The notes under the pieces: generated by a model
Database searches by the model: none
Seen by the model: the letters and a program-made list of their open reading frames with translations, nothing else
Told to the model about the DNA's origin: nothing
Position numbers and translations under genes: made by a program
Shown here: positions 11,100-22,357 of the stretch, one piece after another
How the letters are laid out: the number at the start of each line of letters is the position of its first letter
Position numbering within the stretch: the stretch's first letter is position 1
Source of the DNA: Hydractinia symbiolongicarpus
Taxonomy: Eukaryota > Cnidaria > Hydrozoa > Anthoathecata > Hydractiniidae
Assembly: GCF_029227915.1 (NCBI RefSeq)
Contig: NC_079875.1
Span: forward strand, 25,924,001 to 25,988,000
Direction of reading: 5' to 3'
DNA length: 64,000 nt

Positions 11100-14000
11100 A
11101 TAGGTGAGATGGCGGATTATGTGGTGATGATAAACACGGACATAACGTTTCAGAGAAGGAGAAAGATAGAGATAAGGAGTCGATATTGAGCTAAAATAAG
11201 AGAGCTTTGGCGTTTAGACCATGTTGGATAGTTGCAAGTGGTGGTTCAATTTCCTGATTGTGTTGACTAATGTTGGAATTGTTTCTACATTCTGCAAGAA
11301 TAGGATTTTACGTAGCCTTTTTATTTCGTGCTTCCTTGATGTTTTCTAATGTGCGATCAGGTAGCAGTTCCAGCAGCGCTTGATTTATAAATTTTGTACT
11401 CGGTGGAGGATTCAATTCCATCTTAGCAAAAGCGTTAACTCTTAGAATACAATCTTTGCTTAACTCGAACGGTCACATTGTTTCCTTCGAATTCGTGTTA
11501 ATTAACACTCAAACCGGATTTAGTTAGGCAGCAAATATCACACAACGAGTAGGACAAAGTAGGTTCGTCGACGTGTGTTGTAGCAGGCACCGGAACAATA
11601 GTGCATCTCGCAAAGTGGGTACTGACGCTAAGAATAGATGCGAATAAGTTGGTACATTTCAAACATGTATACGATACAACAACAGATGGATGACACGTCG
11701 TAGCCAGATCTTGTGGTCTTGAAAAGATATATTGCAGCAGTCGTTGTTACGTAAGATTTGTCATACAAGAATATGGTCTTAATCTGTTACCAATACTGTA
11801 GTAGGAATGTCCATTTCTGTTCCAGGTAGATATCCGTTTTGGAGTACCGGATTTCTTTTCTTCATATTTGTAGCAACGAGAATACTTTGCGGAACAGCTG
11901 GAATGGAAACCGTTTGAAAGAAAAAGATGGGGTGTCAAACCGACCCCGTCCTGAATGTGTTGGGTGTTCGAATCCACCCAAAGGTACCAATTGGACACTT
12001 GAGCCAAAGTACAGCTGTAGCAGAGTGGCGACACAAACCGACTGCATATGTGACCATTTATCTTCTGGTTATGCGGGCCGCTGACACATACCTTTACTTA
12101 TATCAAGGTAGTTTTATCTGTTTCATGCGATGTCTAAGGACGTGTTACACCACATAAATGAACTTAAAAAACTTCAGTCGGCAATTAAATCCAAGAGAAC
12201 TTTCTTCAGGGAGCCGTTCTTTTTACCCGCTAAAGATGTGCCAGATTCATTGAACACGTTGACAGTTGAGTCATTCTAAAGTGGCTTCTTCAACAACGCG
12301 TCTAAGTCCAAAGAAGCATCATGTATTGGGACATTGCTCAGTGAGCTTAAACTGTACAAACCAGCATCCATCTTCCCCATATTCTACCACATTTTGTAAA
12401 TAATTTTCGTAACTCAATGGCATCATGGACATTGATTTTGGAAACTTTAAATTTGATATCCACGCTCTGCCATATTTTGGTAAAGCGACGATGCGGATTT
12501 GCTTAGCGCAACATTGGGTCTACAGAGGTACGGCAGGATAGAAAATGTTCATCAAATGCCTTTCCATAAGGGCATATGAAGGCTTCGGGGATTGCTTGTG
12601 ATATCTAAATATATAATTACGGTTTAAAGTCATATCTTTACGTACATTAATTATTTCCATACATAAGAACAGCACAAGAAATGATCATAATTAAAGCTTA
12701 CCCCACCGCAATATTTTCCTTCTTTCTATTTGAACCATTTTTAAAGGCAGGAGCGTTTTATTCTTTTTTATAACCAAAACTCACCTCGATATAGCGGTTG
12801 CATTGCCTCACATTGCCATTATTTCTTCTACCTTTTTAAAAAAATATTAAAAATTTCCACTGTTGCCACTGATGCTACTGAACAAAAGGGGAAGGATTTC
12901 TTTTCCTAGCGGTTTTATTACCCTGGCTTTTATTTTCACCGGCAGCTTTCCGTAGGAGTTTGCTCACTCCCAAGCATCAATCATCTGTGTAAGGCTGAGT
13001 ATTGGGATCCCGTAACACATGTGGAAAGCTACTGCCAGGTTCACAGTCCTGGTGCATGGGTGGTTGTCTGCTCTTATTTATAGTTTTATATTTATTTGTT
13101 TCTTTCTATGTTGTATAGCACTTTGTAACTTTCAGTAGGTGTTAGTAATGTCTAGAGAGGGTCTTCAGTTCAATTACCTTCATTCTGCAGACTATCTTTG
13201 TAAAAAGGAGATCTCGCACTGAATATAGCTGTACAATTCAAACACAAAAGGGTCAGTAGACTAGTTCCTCTTCTTCCAGAAAGACAAGCTGATATTTTTG
13301 CTCTAATAATTTTCCTGGATTAAGGTTAAAACCTTTACCAACGTTGACAGCACCTTTAAAAGAAATAAGATGCAGTGAAAATTGTGGCGCAACTATGCCA
13401 TTAATATAGAAGAACAGCTTTTGGAGAATAGTAGCAATATTTACCGAAAACAATTCTGAAGATCCATTGGTACTGCAACAGTAAAAACTCATTCCCGTAG
13501 TCCGCAATGGACGTGAGAAGCTTCAGCCTGAATGACATTTTGAACGATTTTCTGGTCGCCTCGCCTCAATGAAAGTAATGAGGATAATTTTTAAAAGTTT
13601 CGAAATTTGTAGATAATGAATTGACTTTATGAAATTGACTTTATGAAATTCTCTTGGTAAACGTACGCTAATAGGACAGGACTTCTGTAAAGGGTACAAG
13701 GGTTTCGACTCATATTCCCGAACCAAGGTACAAAAATGTCTAACTGAGTGCGAACAGTCTTCAGCAGGAACTAGACATTTCTTTCATCCATAACTTTTCA
13801 TCTGTCCTACTCTGTACAATCTTTAGTTATTTCTCACACAGTTAAAATTGTTTTTTATTTTTTAAAAATATTGAAAAATATTAAAACTAGCTGTAGATGA
13901 TCCGTTATTCCAACAAATGATGGCCACGTAGCTATGGAAAATAAAAAAAAATCTTTTTAGCTGATCCAATTCAATTAGAGAAAATGATTCGAAAAGAAAC

Positions 14001-14220
14001 TATCATTTTTTACTTTTTTTGTTCAATTTTAAAAGTGATAACACTATTGTTATTGTTATATATGACAAACATTTTTGATATCAGGAATGTTTGGTAATTG
14101 CTTTTTAGGTTCTTCTGTCAACACACCAAGGTTTGTCTTTGATTTAAAAAGAAGTACGTAGCATGTCCTGGCATCTTTATTTTTGTCATAGTTTTTTATT
14201 AATAAATGGCATGTAAAGCT
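11100..14220. other. No recognisable gene
   Basis: Only short unrelated ORFs are present. A T-arm-like word, GGGTGTTCGAATCCACCC, occurs at about 11,960-11,980 without a convincing tRNA around it. A minus-strand ORF at 13,253-13,507 ends in an acidic tail (FLEEEELVY) but matches no family I know. A short direct duplication (GAAATTGACTTTAT) occurs at 13,620-13,650. Confidence 0.5.
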
Positions 14221-14225
14221 ACGGG

Positions 14226-14299
14226 GACACGGCAACAATTTTCATGCGATTGCAACAAAAAAAATTTGTTGCAATCGCATGCAAAGTTGTTTCCGTGTC
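14226..14299. repeat. Near-perfect inverted repeat (hairpin) before transposase
   Basis: About 34-base arms (14,226-14,259 and 14,265-14,299) start GACACGG and pair around an A5 spacer. The inner 17 bases (CATGCGATTGCAACAAA) are perfectly complementary and the outer parts differ at about three positions. It lies immediately upstream of the Harbinger-like transposase and overlaps any longer N-terminal reading, so it is a candidate terminal inverted repeat or fused pair of element ends. No matching repeat was seen 3' of the gene. Confidence 0.85.
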
Positions 14300-14318
14300 G
14301 CATGAGCTCCAGCGATTA

Positions 14319-15602
14319 ATGACGGCCGTCGCAGTTGATCGAAGTATAATAATCGCTTCTATTGCACTTCTTCTTGATGAAGAAGAAACAAAAAAGAAAC
14401 AATCAAAACGATCTATTTGGACAAGGCCATGGTTACAACGGAGGAAGGTCGATGGAGCCTTTCACACCTTGTTCAAAGAATTAAAGGAAGAAGATCTAGA
14501 AGGATTCAAAGGATATGTAAGGATGGACGTTGGCCATTTTGATGAACTGGTCCATCTACTTGCTCCAGTTTTGCATAAGCAAGATACCAACATGAGAGAA
14601 TGCATAAAACCAGAGGAAATGTGCTGTATCACATTAAGATATCTTGCAAGCGGTGAATCATTCAGATCTTTAGAGTATCAATTCCGGATCAGTAAGAAAG
14701 CAATATCTTATATAGTTCAGGAAGTGTGTAGTGCTATCGCTGAAGCTTTGGGAAAAAATAACTTTAAAACACCGGAAACAACAGAAGAATGGATGGAAAT
14801 TGCAAAAAAGTTTTATCATCGATGGAATTTTCCAAATGGATTAGGTGGTGTCGACGGAAAACACATTGCTATACAGCAACCAAAAAACTCTGGCTCGCAT
14901 TATAGAAATTACAAAGGGAGTGATAGTATAATTTTGATGGGAATGATTGGACCAGAATACGAATTCCTTTTCGCTGATGTAGGGATGAATGGCAGAAATT
15001 CAGATGGCGGGAATTGGTCCCAAAGTTCCTTGAAACTTGCCCTAGAGTCCGGCGCACTTAATTTGCCAGAACCATCAGCACTTCCTGGTCGTCTTAGAAA
15101 AGTATCATATGTATGTACAGGTGACGATGCTTTTCCCCTCTCTACTTTTATGATGAAACCATACCCTCAGAAAGGTTTGACCTCCGAAAAACGTGTGTTC
15201 AATTACCGACTTTCCAGGATGCGACGCATTTCTGAAAATGGATTTGGTATTTTAGCCAATCGTTGGAGAGTGATTAGACGCCCATTCTCACTGGAACCAG
15301 AAAAGGTTAAAACCATCGCAATTGCTGCCATAACGCTTCATAATTGGCTACGAAAGGATTCCACCTACGGAAAAGTGTATATTCCTAAGGATTTGGTTGA
15401 CAGTGAAGATGTGACAACGGGAGAAATAATAGAGGGATCTTGGCGAAGAGACCCACCAACTGAATCATGGAATTCTTTGTCATTAAATAAAGCTAGTAAC
15501 GCTACTCACGAGGCGAAAGCAATCAGAGAGGAATTTAATGCATATTTCTACAATGAGGGATGTGTTCCGTGGCAGTGGCGTTGTGCGAGACTTGATGTCT
15601 AA
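14319..15602 (+). CDS. PIF/Harbinger-family (HARBI1-like) transposase, intact ORF
   Basis: An uninterrupted frame of 427 codons from the chosen Met (the frame is open further upstream to 14,244, but that part is the hairpin). The family cuts and pastes DNA with a DDE nuclease. Visible motifs are GGVDGKHIAIQ (first Asp, about residue 177), FADVGMNGRNSDGG (second Asp), and ENGFGILANRWRV (catalytic Glu) before a C-terminal VKTIAIAAITLHNWLR helix. A helix-turn-helix-like region (LRYLASGESFRSLEYQFRIS) precedes the core, as in Harbinger and HARBI1 proteins. The length is normal. No intron is needed. No neighbouring Myb/SANT partner gene was found. It may be a recent transposon or a domesticated gene; the intact frame amid decayed elements is notable. 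Confidence 0.92.
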   Translation: MTAVAVDRSIIIASIALLLDEEETKKKQSKRSIWTRPWLQRRKVDGAFHTLFKELKEEDLEGFKGYVRMDVGHFDELVHLLAPVLHKQDTNMRECIKPEEMCCITLRYLASGESFRSLEYQFRISKKAISYIVQEVCSAIAEALGKNNFKTPETTEEWMEIAKKFYHRWNFPNGLGGVDGKHIAIQQPKNSGSHYRNYKGSDSIILMGMIGPEYEFLFADVGMNGRNSDGGNWSQSSLKLALESGALNLPEPSALPGRLRKVSYVCTGDDAFPLSTFMMKPYPQKGLTSEKRVFNYRLSRMRRISENGFGILANRWRVIRRPFSLEPEKVKTIAIAAITLHNWLRKDSTYGKVYIPKDLVDSEDVTTGEIIEGSWRRDPPTESWNSLSLNKASNATHEAKAIREEFNAYFYNEGCVPWQWRCARLDV

Positions 15603-17200
15603 GGGAATAAAATAAGTGTTCATTACATGTCCTTTCTGAGTGTTTAGCACGTTGATATACTATATACACTTTATTACATACTCCATAAACAATGCCTAAA
15701 ATGTTATATAATAAGAATAATAAGCATTTCGTCCCAAACAGATTCACAGATTACATAATTTGGCGAGTTAAAATACATTGTCACAATGCAATTAATAACA
15801 TCCTTTCACTCACATTCTGTAGACTGTTTTTTTCTAAGAACCAGTAGCAATTAAGTGACTTTCAATGTTGTTCTTCTTTCGTAACCTTTTCAAACTAGAA
15901 TTCACGCTCCTCCTATTAAAAAATTAATTCTCTTAATTTTCACAGAGAGTAATACATAACACATCTTATTTAAATACACGCTCCTTTTATTAAAACAAAC
16001 CAAGTTTTGATCATAAAGCTGCTGATCGACTCTATTAACACCACTCATGTGGTGGCTTGATGATTTGGTTCCCGCCTTTATCATTTTTGCCGGTATCGAC
16101 CATTGGTGCATTGTGTAAAGATAAAAACAATCTTCAGTATCATCTGGGGCACATTCTACAGTATCCTCTCCGGTCGCTTAAGTTCTCGTGTGGAGGTTCA
16201 AATTGTCCCTCTTCTTCATCACTTTCATCATCCAAGTCAAACACCAAGAATTTCATCAATATCATTATAAACATGTTTTTGTTTATAATGATATTGATAT
16301 TGATATATCAATATCATTACAAACATGTTTTTGTTTTCTCAAACTCCTCCTATTTATTAGAATAAACTTTTAGTTTTAATTACAACAAGAAAACCGTCCG
16401 GTTTGATCACACATTCGTATTGTACACATACTTTATACTTCATGGCGGGGAAAACCGTAACTTTCATGCTTTGTAATTAAAATTCATAATATGTACCTAC
16501 ATGAAGTGTTCGTGAAACGCGTTCAAAATGGTAAAATTACAGTGATACTGGAAGAAGAAAAGGATGTTTTGTACATGGTATATAAAACGAAGGGCCCATA
16601 GCTAAAAGCTGTTTTCTTCTTCAAAGGTTTTATGTAATAAATGTATAGCTACAGCTATAGCTATATAATCCATCCCAAATAAATGTAAATACAACATCTT
16701 GTTTTTTACTTAAGTAAAAATAAATTTAAGAATGGGGCGGTGTTATTTTGTAAAGGGACGAGAAAAATATCAATAAAAGCTATACCAAAATTGGCCAAAT
16801 ATTTCTTTCCAAACATCGATAGTGGCACACCGACTTCAGAGTTTTTGCTAGGAATATCTAATAACGTTTTATATGTAGCGATGCCTATATATAGATGTTT
16901 TGGCATAAGGGTATACATATTTATATCGTTATTAGCTGCGGGTTATATATTTGCACTTAGATTAAAATTATTTTGGTCCTACAATTTTGAGTATTTTTTC
17001 CTTTTTTTATAATGGCACACTCTTATGATCAATTCAGGTTAAAATACAAGTTTTAGAAAATTACAACAATTTTGTACAATTTTTTTTGAAAAGGATTGGG
17101 TCGAGACTATGACGTTTTTCAGTTCAGAAAGTGTAGTGTGTTGGCGGTGGTGGAAGTATTAGTTGTTAATTTACTTAAATATTCGAGTTTAACTGCTTGA
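15603..17200. other. Non-coding AT-rich interval with hairpins
   Basis: No supported gene. It contains the double hairpin at 16,255-16,316 and a few AATAAA-like signals just 3' of the transposase (15,606). Short ORFs at 16,188-16,373 and 16,740-17,012 show no recognisable motif. Confidence 0.5.
16255..16316. repeat. Two adjacent palindromes
   Basis: Perfect 18-base arms (16,255-16,272 and 16,281-16,298) enclose an 8-base loop. The right arm runs directly into a second, perfect 22-base palindrome at 16,295-16,316 (centre TGATATATCA). The word ATCAATATCATTA-AAACATG then recurs at 16,309-16,330, so the hairpin is also partly directly repeated. Confidence 0.9.
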
Positions 17201-17204
17201 AAAC

Positions 17205-17300
17205 ATGGCAAATTGCGCCGCTATCAACTGCACTAACAACTGGTTCATGAAGTGAAGCCATTAGTCTTCCTTTTGATATTGAACAATGGATGTACAATGC
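17205..17300 (+). pseudogene. THAP domain N-terminal fragment
   Basis: From an ATG at 17,205 the frame reads MANCAAINCTNN, the C-x4-C start of a THAP zinc finger, and stops after MK. A shifted frame continues with ISLPFDIEQW, resembling the F/P-x-D..W segment that follows in THAP domains. The downstream Cys/His pair is absent. It is a short, frame-shifted remnant of a THAP-type DNA-binding protein, either host or transposon derived. Confidence 0.4.
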
Positions 17301-17309
17301 CCATTATTA

Positions 17310-19010
17310 AGAGAACCAGAGTGGTTAATAATGGCGACATATAGCATTGATTTACATTAAAGTAAGCCTTACCTGATTTATTTACATCCATATGCAACAA
17401 ACTAACCACGTTTTTTTTACCGTTCTGTGGGGGGCGATAACCTTGACACAAGGAGGGCACAAATATCGCCACTATACCATGAATTTCGTGGCGGTAATTT
17501 TATGATTAACATAAATTTTATTCAAATTTATCTTTTATGATAATCATAATATTTTTTTGCGCGTATAGGTTGTTTCGAAAAAATGAATGCTATGGCTAAA
17601 GAACTTATCCCATGCGTAAAATACAATATGTTAGTAGTAACGGAAAGCCAGCCGATGTCTTTTGTTCCAGCCTTGAGACCCGAAATATAGAGACCTTGTC
17701 AATAATGTTACGAAATTTTGAGACAACGTCTTAATGATGTAAATAAAAGTAATAGTAAAATCAACCTAGTCCTTTCAAACAGAAGGATTTGTCAACTGTA
17801 GAGTTTAATTTATTGAACATTGTGTTAATTAAGCAAACTTTGTGTACTATCTGCAGGTAACCTGCTAATATTTTGCAAGTAAACTGTGGCTGAAGATTCA
17901 CCTCATTTGACTTTTTTCAAAAAAACGTTTGCGAAGTATTACTTACAACAGTCTACGGTATCTATAAACACGTATTAGATCAATGATATGAAAATAAAGA
18001 TCACGCAGCAATTTTGATATTGAAAATGACCTTATTGCAGGCACCTCAAAACTTGATAATCACTAAGCCAAGGAATATCCAATAAAATTTGTAATTGATG
18101 AAGAGTATCCTGCTGGGGGAGTGAAAAGTTCCTGAACAACAAAATTTTTTTGTATCTAACAGGTTAAAAATATCCCTTGAAATGAGAGAGTCTATTGTCA
18201 AAAAGGAATGCAGAGTTGATCATAAAAATTTTTTGTACTAGTAATCACATGAATATGAGTGCAGTTACATTTTAATTCACGAGTTATCAGTAAAAAACAG
18301 AAAATTTAATTGAGTCCTAGGACAATAATTCAAGCACGTTGCTAACTTTTACTTGGTTTCTTCTATTCTGACCTTGATGGGAAGTTACTGTCTGAATGGG
18401 AATTTCCCTTTAGAGCTTGATATGTTTTGAATTTTCCAATTATGAATTAATAATAATCCACTTAAAATTAAGCTGCAAACTTGGTTTTTAATTCACACTT
18501 TTATCATTTTTCCTCTCGGCTCCATCGCAAGAATCAGCGACGTGTAATTGTGCAATTCATATGGTTATTCATCTTATATTAGTACACTAGTTATTGCACT
18601 TGTTCTTTTTCGTGAGAAATCTTGTCGTGACTCCTCATCAATACTAATCTTCATAAATACAGCTTGTATAATGAAAAATGAGTTCATTAATATTTAAAAA
18701 ATTCTTAAAATAGAAGTAAACTCCACCTTCAGGGCATAAATTCCTGAATTTTTGTCTTCAACTATATGGATCATCAAAAATCCTTATTTAATTTGTTTGT
18801 GGGTGGGTTCGATTGCACGCATAATCAATAGGTGTAAAATTTCAATACACTAACCAAAGAGACTTGGCGAACAAAGTCTTTCACAGATTTAAAAAAAAGA
18901 GTCATCAGTCAAGGATGAGACTGTCAAGAGAAGAGACTAAACCACCCTTATTGAGATGAGGTGGACCGATAATTGAGCATGAAAGTCATGCATTTTATCG
19001 GTAAAGAGCA
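17310..19010. other. No recognisable gene
   Basis: AT-rich DNA without supported ORFs. A short imperfect inverted relation between TGGCGACATATAG (about 17,330) and TATCGCCACTATA (about 17,465) suggests a small decayed MITE, but the ends could not be fixed. Confidence 0.4.
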
Positions 19011-19019
19011 AGGTGACAG

Positions 19020-19230
19020 ATAAATCAAGGTATGCGGAGATACATAGAAGATAAGATTTCAGTTATAACTGCAAAAAGAAACCAAGAGAACCACTTTTTG
19101 GAAGTCTTTGATGGTCATGGTGGTAAAAAAGCATCAGTATATGCTAGAGACAATCTTTTTACAAACATCAGAACCAAGATGGGTTTTACGATACAGATCC
19201 CCAAAAGGTCAAGATGGCTGTTAGTTAAAT
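19020..19230 (+). pseudogene. PP2C-type phosphatase exon fragment (PPM1D-like)
   Basis: The frame from about 19,021 reads NQGMRRYIEDKISVI, then NHFLEVFDGHGGKKASVYAR and DNLFTNI. This is the N-terminal metal-binding region of PP2C/PPM Ser/Thr phosphatases; the DGHGG motif carries the metal ligand Asp, and RRYIED corresponds to the R.YMED motif. After KMGF a one-base shift is needed to continue into TDPQKVKMAV, the next expected block. Only one exon's worth of the roughly 270-residue catalytic domain is present. It is either an isolated exon of a gene interrupted here or a pseudogene; the shift favours the latter. The ARxxL..I..K.GF pattern is most like the PPM1D branch. Confidence 0.55.
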
Positions 19231-19499
19231 TTTCCATTTTCTAAACGGAACAAAATATTCATGCATGGAATTTTGAAAGTGTAACAGATTTATTGCAAAT
19301 CCAGAAAACTAACATCGACATCATTGTTAGGCGCAATTAAAAATATTTAAAATGGTAAATTTTCTTCAGCGGCCATCTTAAATGTTTCTATGTAGTTTGT
19401 ATAACTTCGTATAAATTTATTAAAAATTACGCTTTATTTTTTATTATTATTCTTAAAATACCATTGCAAAACATTTTCTTTTAGACAAACCTTGCACTG

Positions 19500-19785
19500 A
19501 TCCATTCGTGGGAGAGAGACCTCTCATTGGAAAGATCTAGTAATTGTGGACGCATATTTGAAACGGCTAGATCTTGTTCCAATGCCTTCTATTCGATCTA
19601 CAGCGACCATCGCAACGTTGCGCCATGTGTTTGCTACCCATGGATTACCGGAAATTTGTCTTTCAGATAAGGGCCCGGCATTTATTAGTAAAGAATTCAA
19701 GAAATTTCTTCGAATGAATGGAACCAGACAGATTTTGTCAGCACCATATGGAATCTACCAACACCTTAAAACTCAAGTGAGTGAA
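19500..19785 (+). pseudogene. Ty3/gypsy integrase core fragment
   Basis: The frame contains VIVDAYLKRLDLVPM near 19,540, then ATLRHVFATHGLPEICLSDK with GPAFISKEF and LSAPY. These are the integrase catalytic core blocks around the first and second acidic residues (VDAY, SDKGPAF). The zinc-binding N-terminus and C-terminal domain are missing, and stops precede VIVDAY. It ends abruptly at about 19,785, where an unrelated non-LTR retrotransposon fragment begins. Confidence 0.75.
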
Positions 19786-20440
19786 AATTATTGACGAGGC
19801 TACACCCGAATACGCGCTGAAGAAGAACCCCCGCTTCAGCGACCAGCTGTATGCAACAATTGATGGCAAGCCGTTATGTGAGTTGAAAAATAATCCTAAC
19901 GGTCAATTATGGCAAAAAGGCATTACGTCGATTATTTCTGGTCGTTCCTACATCGAATTTATCAAGTTACGCATTGGACGGCTTCCTACACTCGAGAATT
20001 GTAATCGTGGGCGTGAGGTGGACAAGAAGTGCAGGCACTATCAAAGGGTGGGGGAAACCCTTTCCCACGTGGTACAACATTGCGGCTTTACGCACTTTCC
20101 ACGAATACAAAGACACGACTCCATTGTCGACTTTGTAAAGGATATTGCCATCAAGAACAAGCACCAAGTACTCGTTGAACCAGTTTTCACCATTGCTGGA
20201 ATCAGATTAAAACCTGACCTCGTGGTTGTGCGTCCGGATAGCGTCATCGTCATAGAAGTGTCCATTGTGACTGACCTAATGCGCTTTCAGCACGCTGAGG
20301 GTAGCACTCTAAGAGATGCTTATAATCAAAAAGTTGCATACTACGATCGACCTGGCTTACGAACTGCGTTGAGAGAGAAATACGGAACACGAACCGTCAC
20401 GTGCGATTATTGTGTCACTGAGAGGCATCTGGTGCTCTGA
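19781..20440 (+). pseudogene. R2-like non-LTR retrotransposon C-terminus (zinc motif and restriction-like endonuclease)
   Basis: An open frame of 219 codons carries a region typical of the R2/Hero/NeSL group. SYIEFIKLRIGRLPTLENCNRG is followed by ETLSHVVQHCGFTH, the C..H/C..H finger before the endonuclease (its first cysteine pair reads C-R-H-Y, so one Cys is lost). RHDSIVDFVKD comes next, and GIRLKPDLVVV...VIVIEV is the PD-(D/E)xK nuclease core. The frame ends in VTCDYCVTERHLVL. The RT domain is absent upstream and replaced by a gypsy integrase fragment, so this is a 5'-truncated copy, as is common for target-primed insertions. It differs from the endonuclease at 32,324-33,475. Confidence 0.7.
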
Positions 20441-20778
20441 AAATAACAACACTCTGTTCTCCATTGGCGGTAGACAACGCGATATCGATACAATTGTGGC
20501 AAGAAGCATGGAGAAGACCGTAAAGATCTGGAAGTTCTTCATGCGAACAACGAAATGAAGGGGTATAATTTATGGTAGACCCTTAGTTGGTCACCAATGG
20601 CTCGAAATGGCCATTTGCCCTGCTATAAAGCAAAGATTCGACCATTGTTTTATATGTCTATATGTCGAAAACATTAAAACTTGGAGAAGGTTTGCGATAT
20701 AACATCTTTCTGTACGTAATATGGTTACATAAATTTTACATATCTATATACGGGCCACCGCCACCCATTAACAAGTAA

Positions 20779-20810
<32 letters not shown>

Positions 20811-20910
20811 TGCATGAATGGATTAACGAGATTTCCACTGTCCCTATCTACTATCTAGCGAACCACAACCAAGGGAACGGCCTTCGTTGTTGAGCTTGAC
20901 TCTAGTCTGA

Positions 20911-21017
20911 CGCTTACAATAACCGTGCCAAAAGATGGGACAGGCCAAACTGTTGACAAAGGACACTCGCGCTTACAATAGCCGTGTCAGAAGATTGGAC
21001 AGGCCTAAGTATTGACA
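20911..21017 (+). repeat. 59-bp tandem repeat, two copies
   Basis: CGCTTACAATA-CCGTG starts copies at 20,911 and 20,970. Each continues with GACAGGCC and TTGACA, and the copies are about 85% identical over 48 bases. The rest of 20,450-21,330 shows no gene. Confidence 0.85.
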
Positions 21018-21336
21018 CGCGTCACTTGGAGTCATTCATTGCTGCCATACGAGATAGCCCAAACCGCTTTGGGAGCAAAACTTTGAATAAAAGACTGCAA
21101 TTACAAAACATTTCGTTTTTTCAGAAGAAAACACATAAATAGAGTTCATTTTGAAGTCTCGATTAGTTTTGAGAGTAATGTCGGCGCAACTTTGAAAGTA
21201 TAGACAATTTCCGACCGTCTGCTCCGGCTGTCTCCTTTTCAAATGTGGGATATTGGCAAAATTCTAACTGGTTTTCCGATTGTTTAGTGTCTAAATGTCG
21301 GACAAAATTCCTAAAAAAATATTTTGCCACTTGCAG

Positions 21337-22357
21337 TTATAAGTTGATTGGATTATCACTTTGGAATGCACAACACTATACAGCCATGACTTTACTATCT
21401 GATGGATGGTACCTATATGATGGATTAAAATCCCCTGTCTTTTGCTCTGAGCATTACAAAGCTGTGTACAGGCCTACATATTGTTTGTATGGTGCGTATA
21501 ATTTACTTACTTGTTATATTTCTTACACTGTTTATTTATATGTATTATTATAATGCATTAATATTTATTTATAAAGCATTAGAAAGTATACAGGGAAACG
21601 GACCAGAGCAGTTGGATACCTCAAAAACTCCAACCCAATCATGTAGGTCCAACACAATCATCCACAATCATGTAGGTCATTTTTCACAGAATTTAGATTT
21701 TATTACTTACAGAACTCACAAAACTTTTTTTTAAAAATTGTATTATATAGAAAACTTCTGTAGCTTATACACACTCTTTTAGCCACATCTGATAAGGAAA
21801 GTATTCCAAATAAATCAAATACAGAGACTGTTACTAAACACCACGAAAACTTCTCATCAGGTAATTATATTAGCATTACAACATTCTTTGTCTTCTATAC
21901 ATGTATATAAATATATACATCAAACAGTGCCTTTTGCTTTTTATTTTAGGACTATTAACACCTTCCCGAGATTTGAATGACAGGGACAAGTACATACAGA
22001 TTCTTTCTTGCTTCACAACAACAGAACTTGCATCTGAAGCTGTCAATGGCAATGAAATTGTTGAGGATCAGGACCTAAAATCATTAAGTGACATTACCTC
22101 TGTGTTAGATAAGTCTATCACAGTGAACCTAATTAAAGAATTTTGCAGGAAATTGGCTTTTACGAAAATTAAAACACTTCTGTTGGAGAAAAGAGGAAAT
22201 CCAGTGTGGATTTGTAATTATTGCAGAAAGCGCGTTAAGGGGAGATCCATAATTTGTGAACAGTGTTTAGTTTGGTGTCACTCCAAATGCACTAGATTAA
22301 ACATTAAGCCAAAAGGAGATTGGTTTTGCAAATGTTGCTGGGATGCTGCAGCAGCTG
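21337..22357 (+). CDS. Spliced gene: PHD finger protein with protease-like His box (partial)
   Basis: I infer four exons: 21,337-21,491, 21,577-21,642, 21,783-21,860 and 21,950-22,357. Each is bounded by AG/GT, and every junction is phase 1, so the frame stays open throughout. Exon 1 encodes LIGLSLWNAQHYTAMTLL and DGWYLYDGLKSP, like the C-terminal His box and WYLYDG segment of cysteine-protease-like (USP/ULP-type) domains in transposon-related proteins. Exon 4 encodes a PHD-type zinc finger: WICNYC...CEQCLVWCHSKC...WFCKCC, about residues 85-125 of the exon. The upstream exons with a catalytic Cys were not found. The next in-frame extension after 22,357 meets a stop soon after an AG near 22,440, so this may be the 3' end. 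The product is unidentified; consistent splicing argues for a live or recently live gene. Confidence 0.55.

Noticed and set aside
11955-12060. T-arm-like GGGTGTTCGAATCCACCC and an A-box-like TAGCAGAGTGGCG nearby
   Set aside because: The B box precedes the A-box-like word, and no cloverleaf can be drawn; probably chance or a heavily decayed SINE.
12975-13075. CCAGGTTCACAGTCCTGG stem-loop resembling a T arm
   Set aside because: The loop is eight bases, with no matching acceptor or D arm around it.
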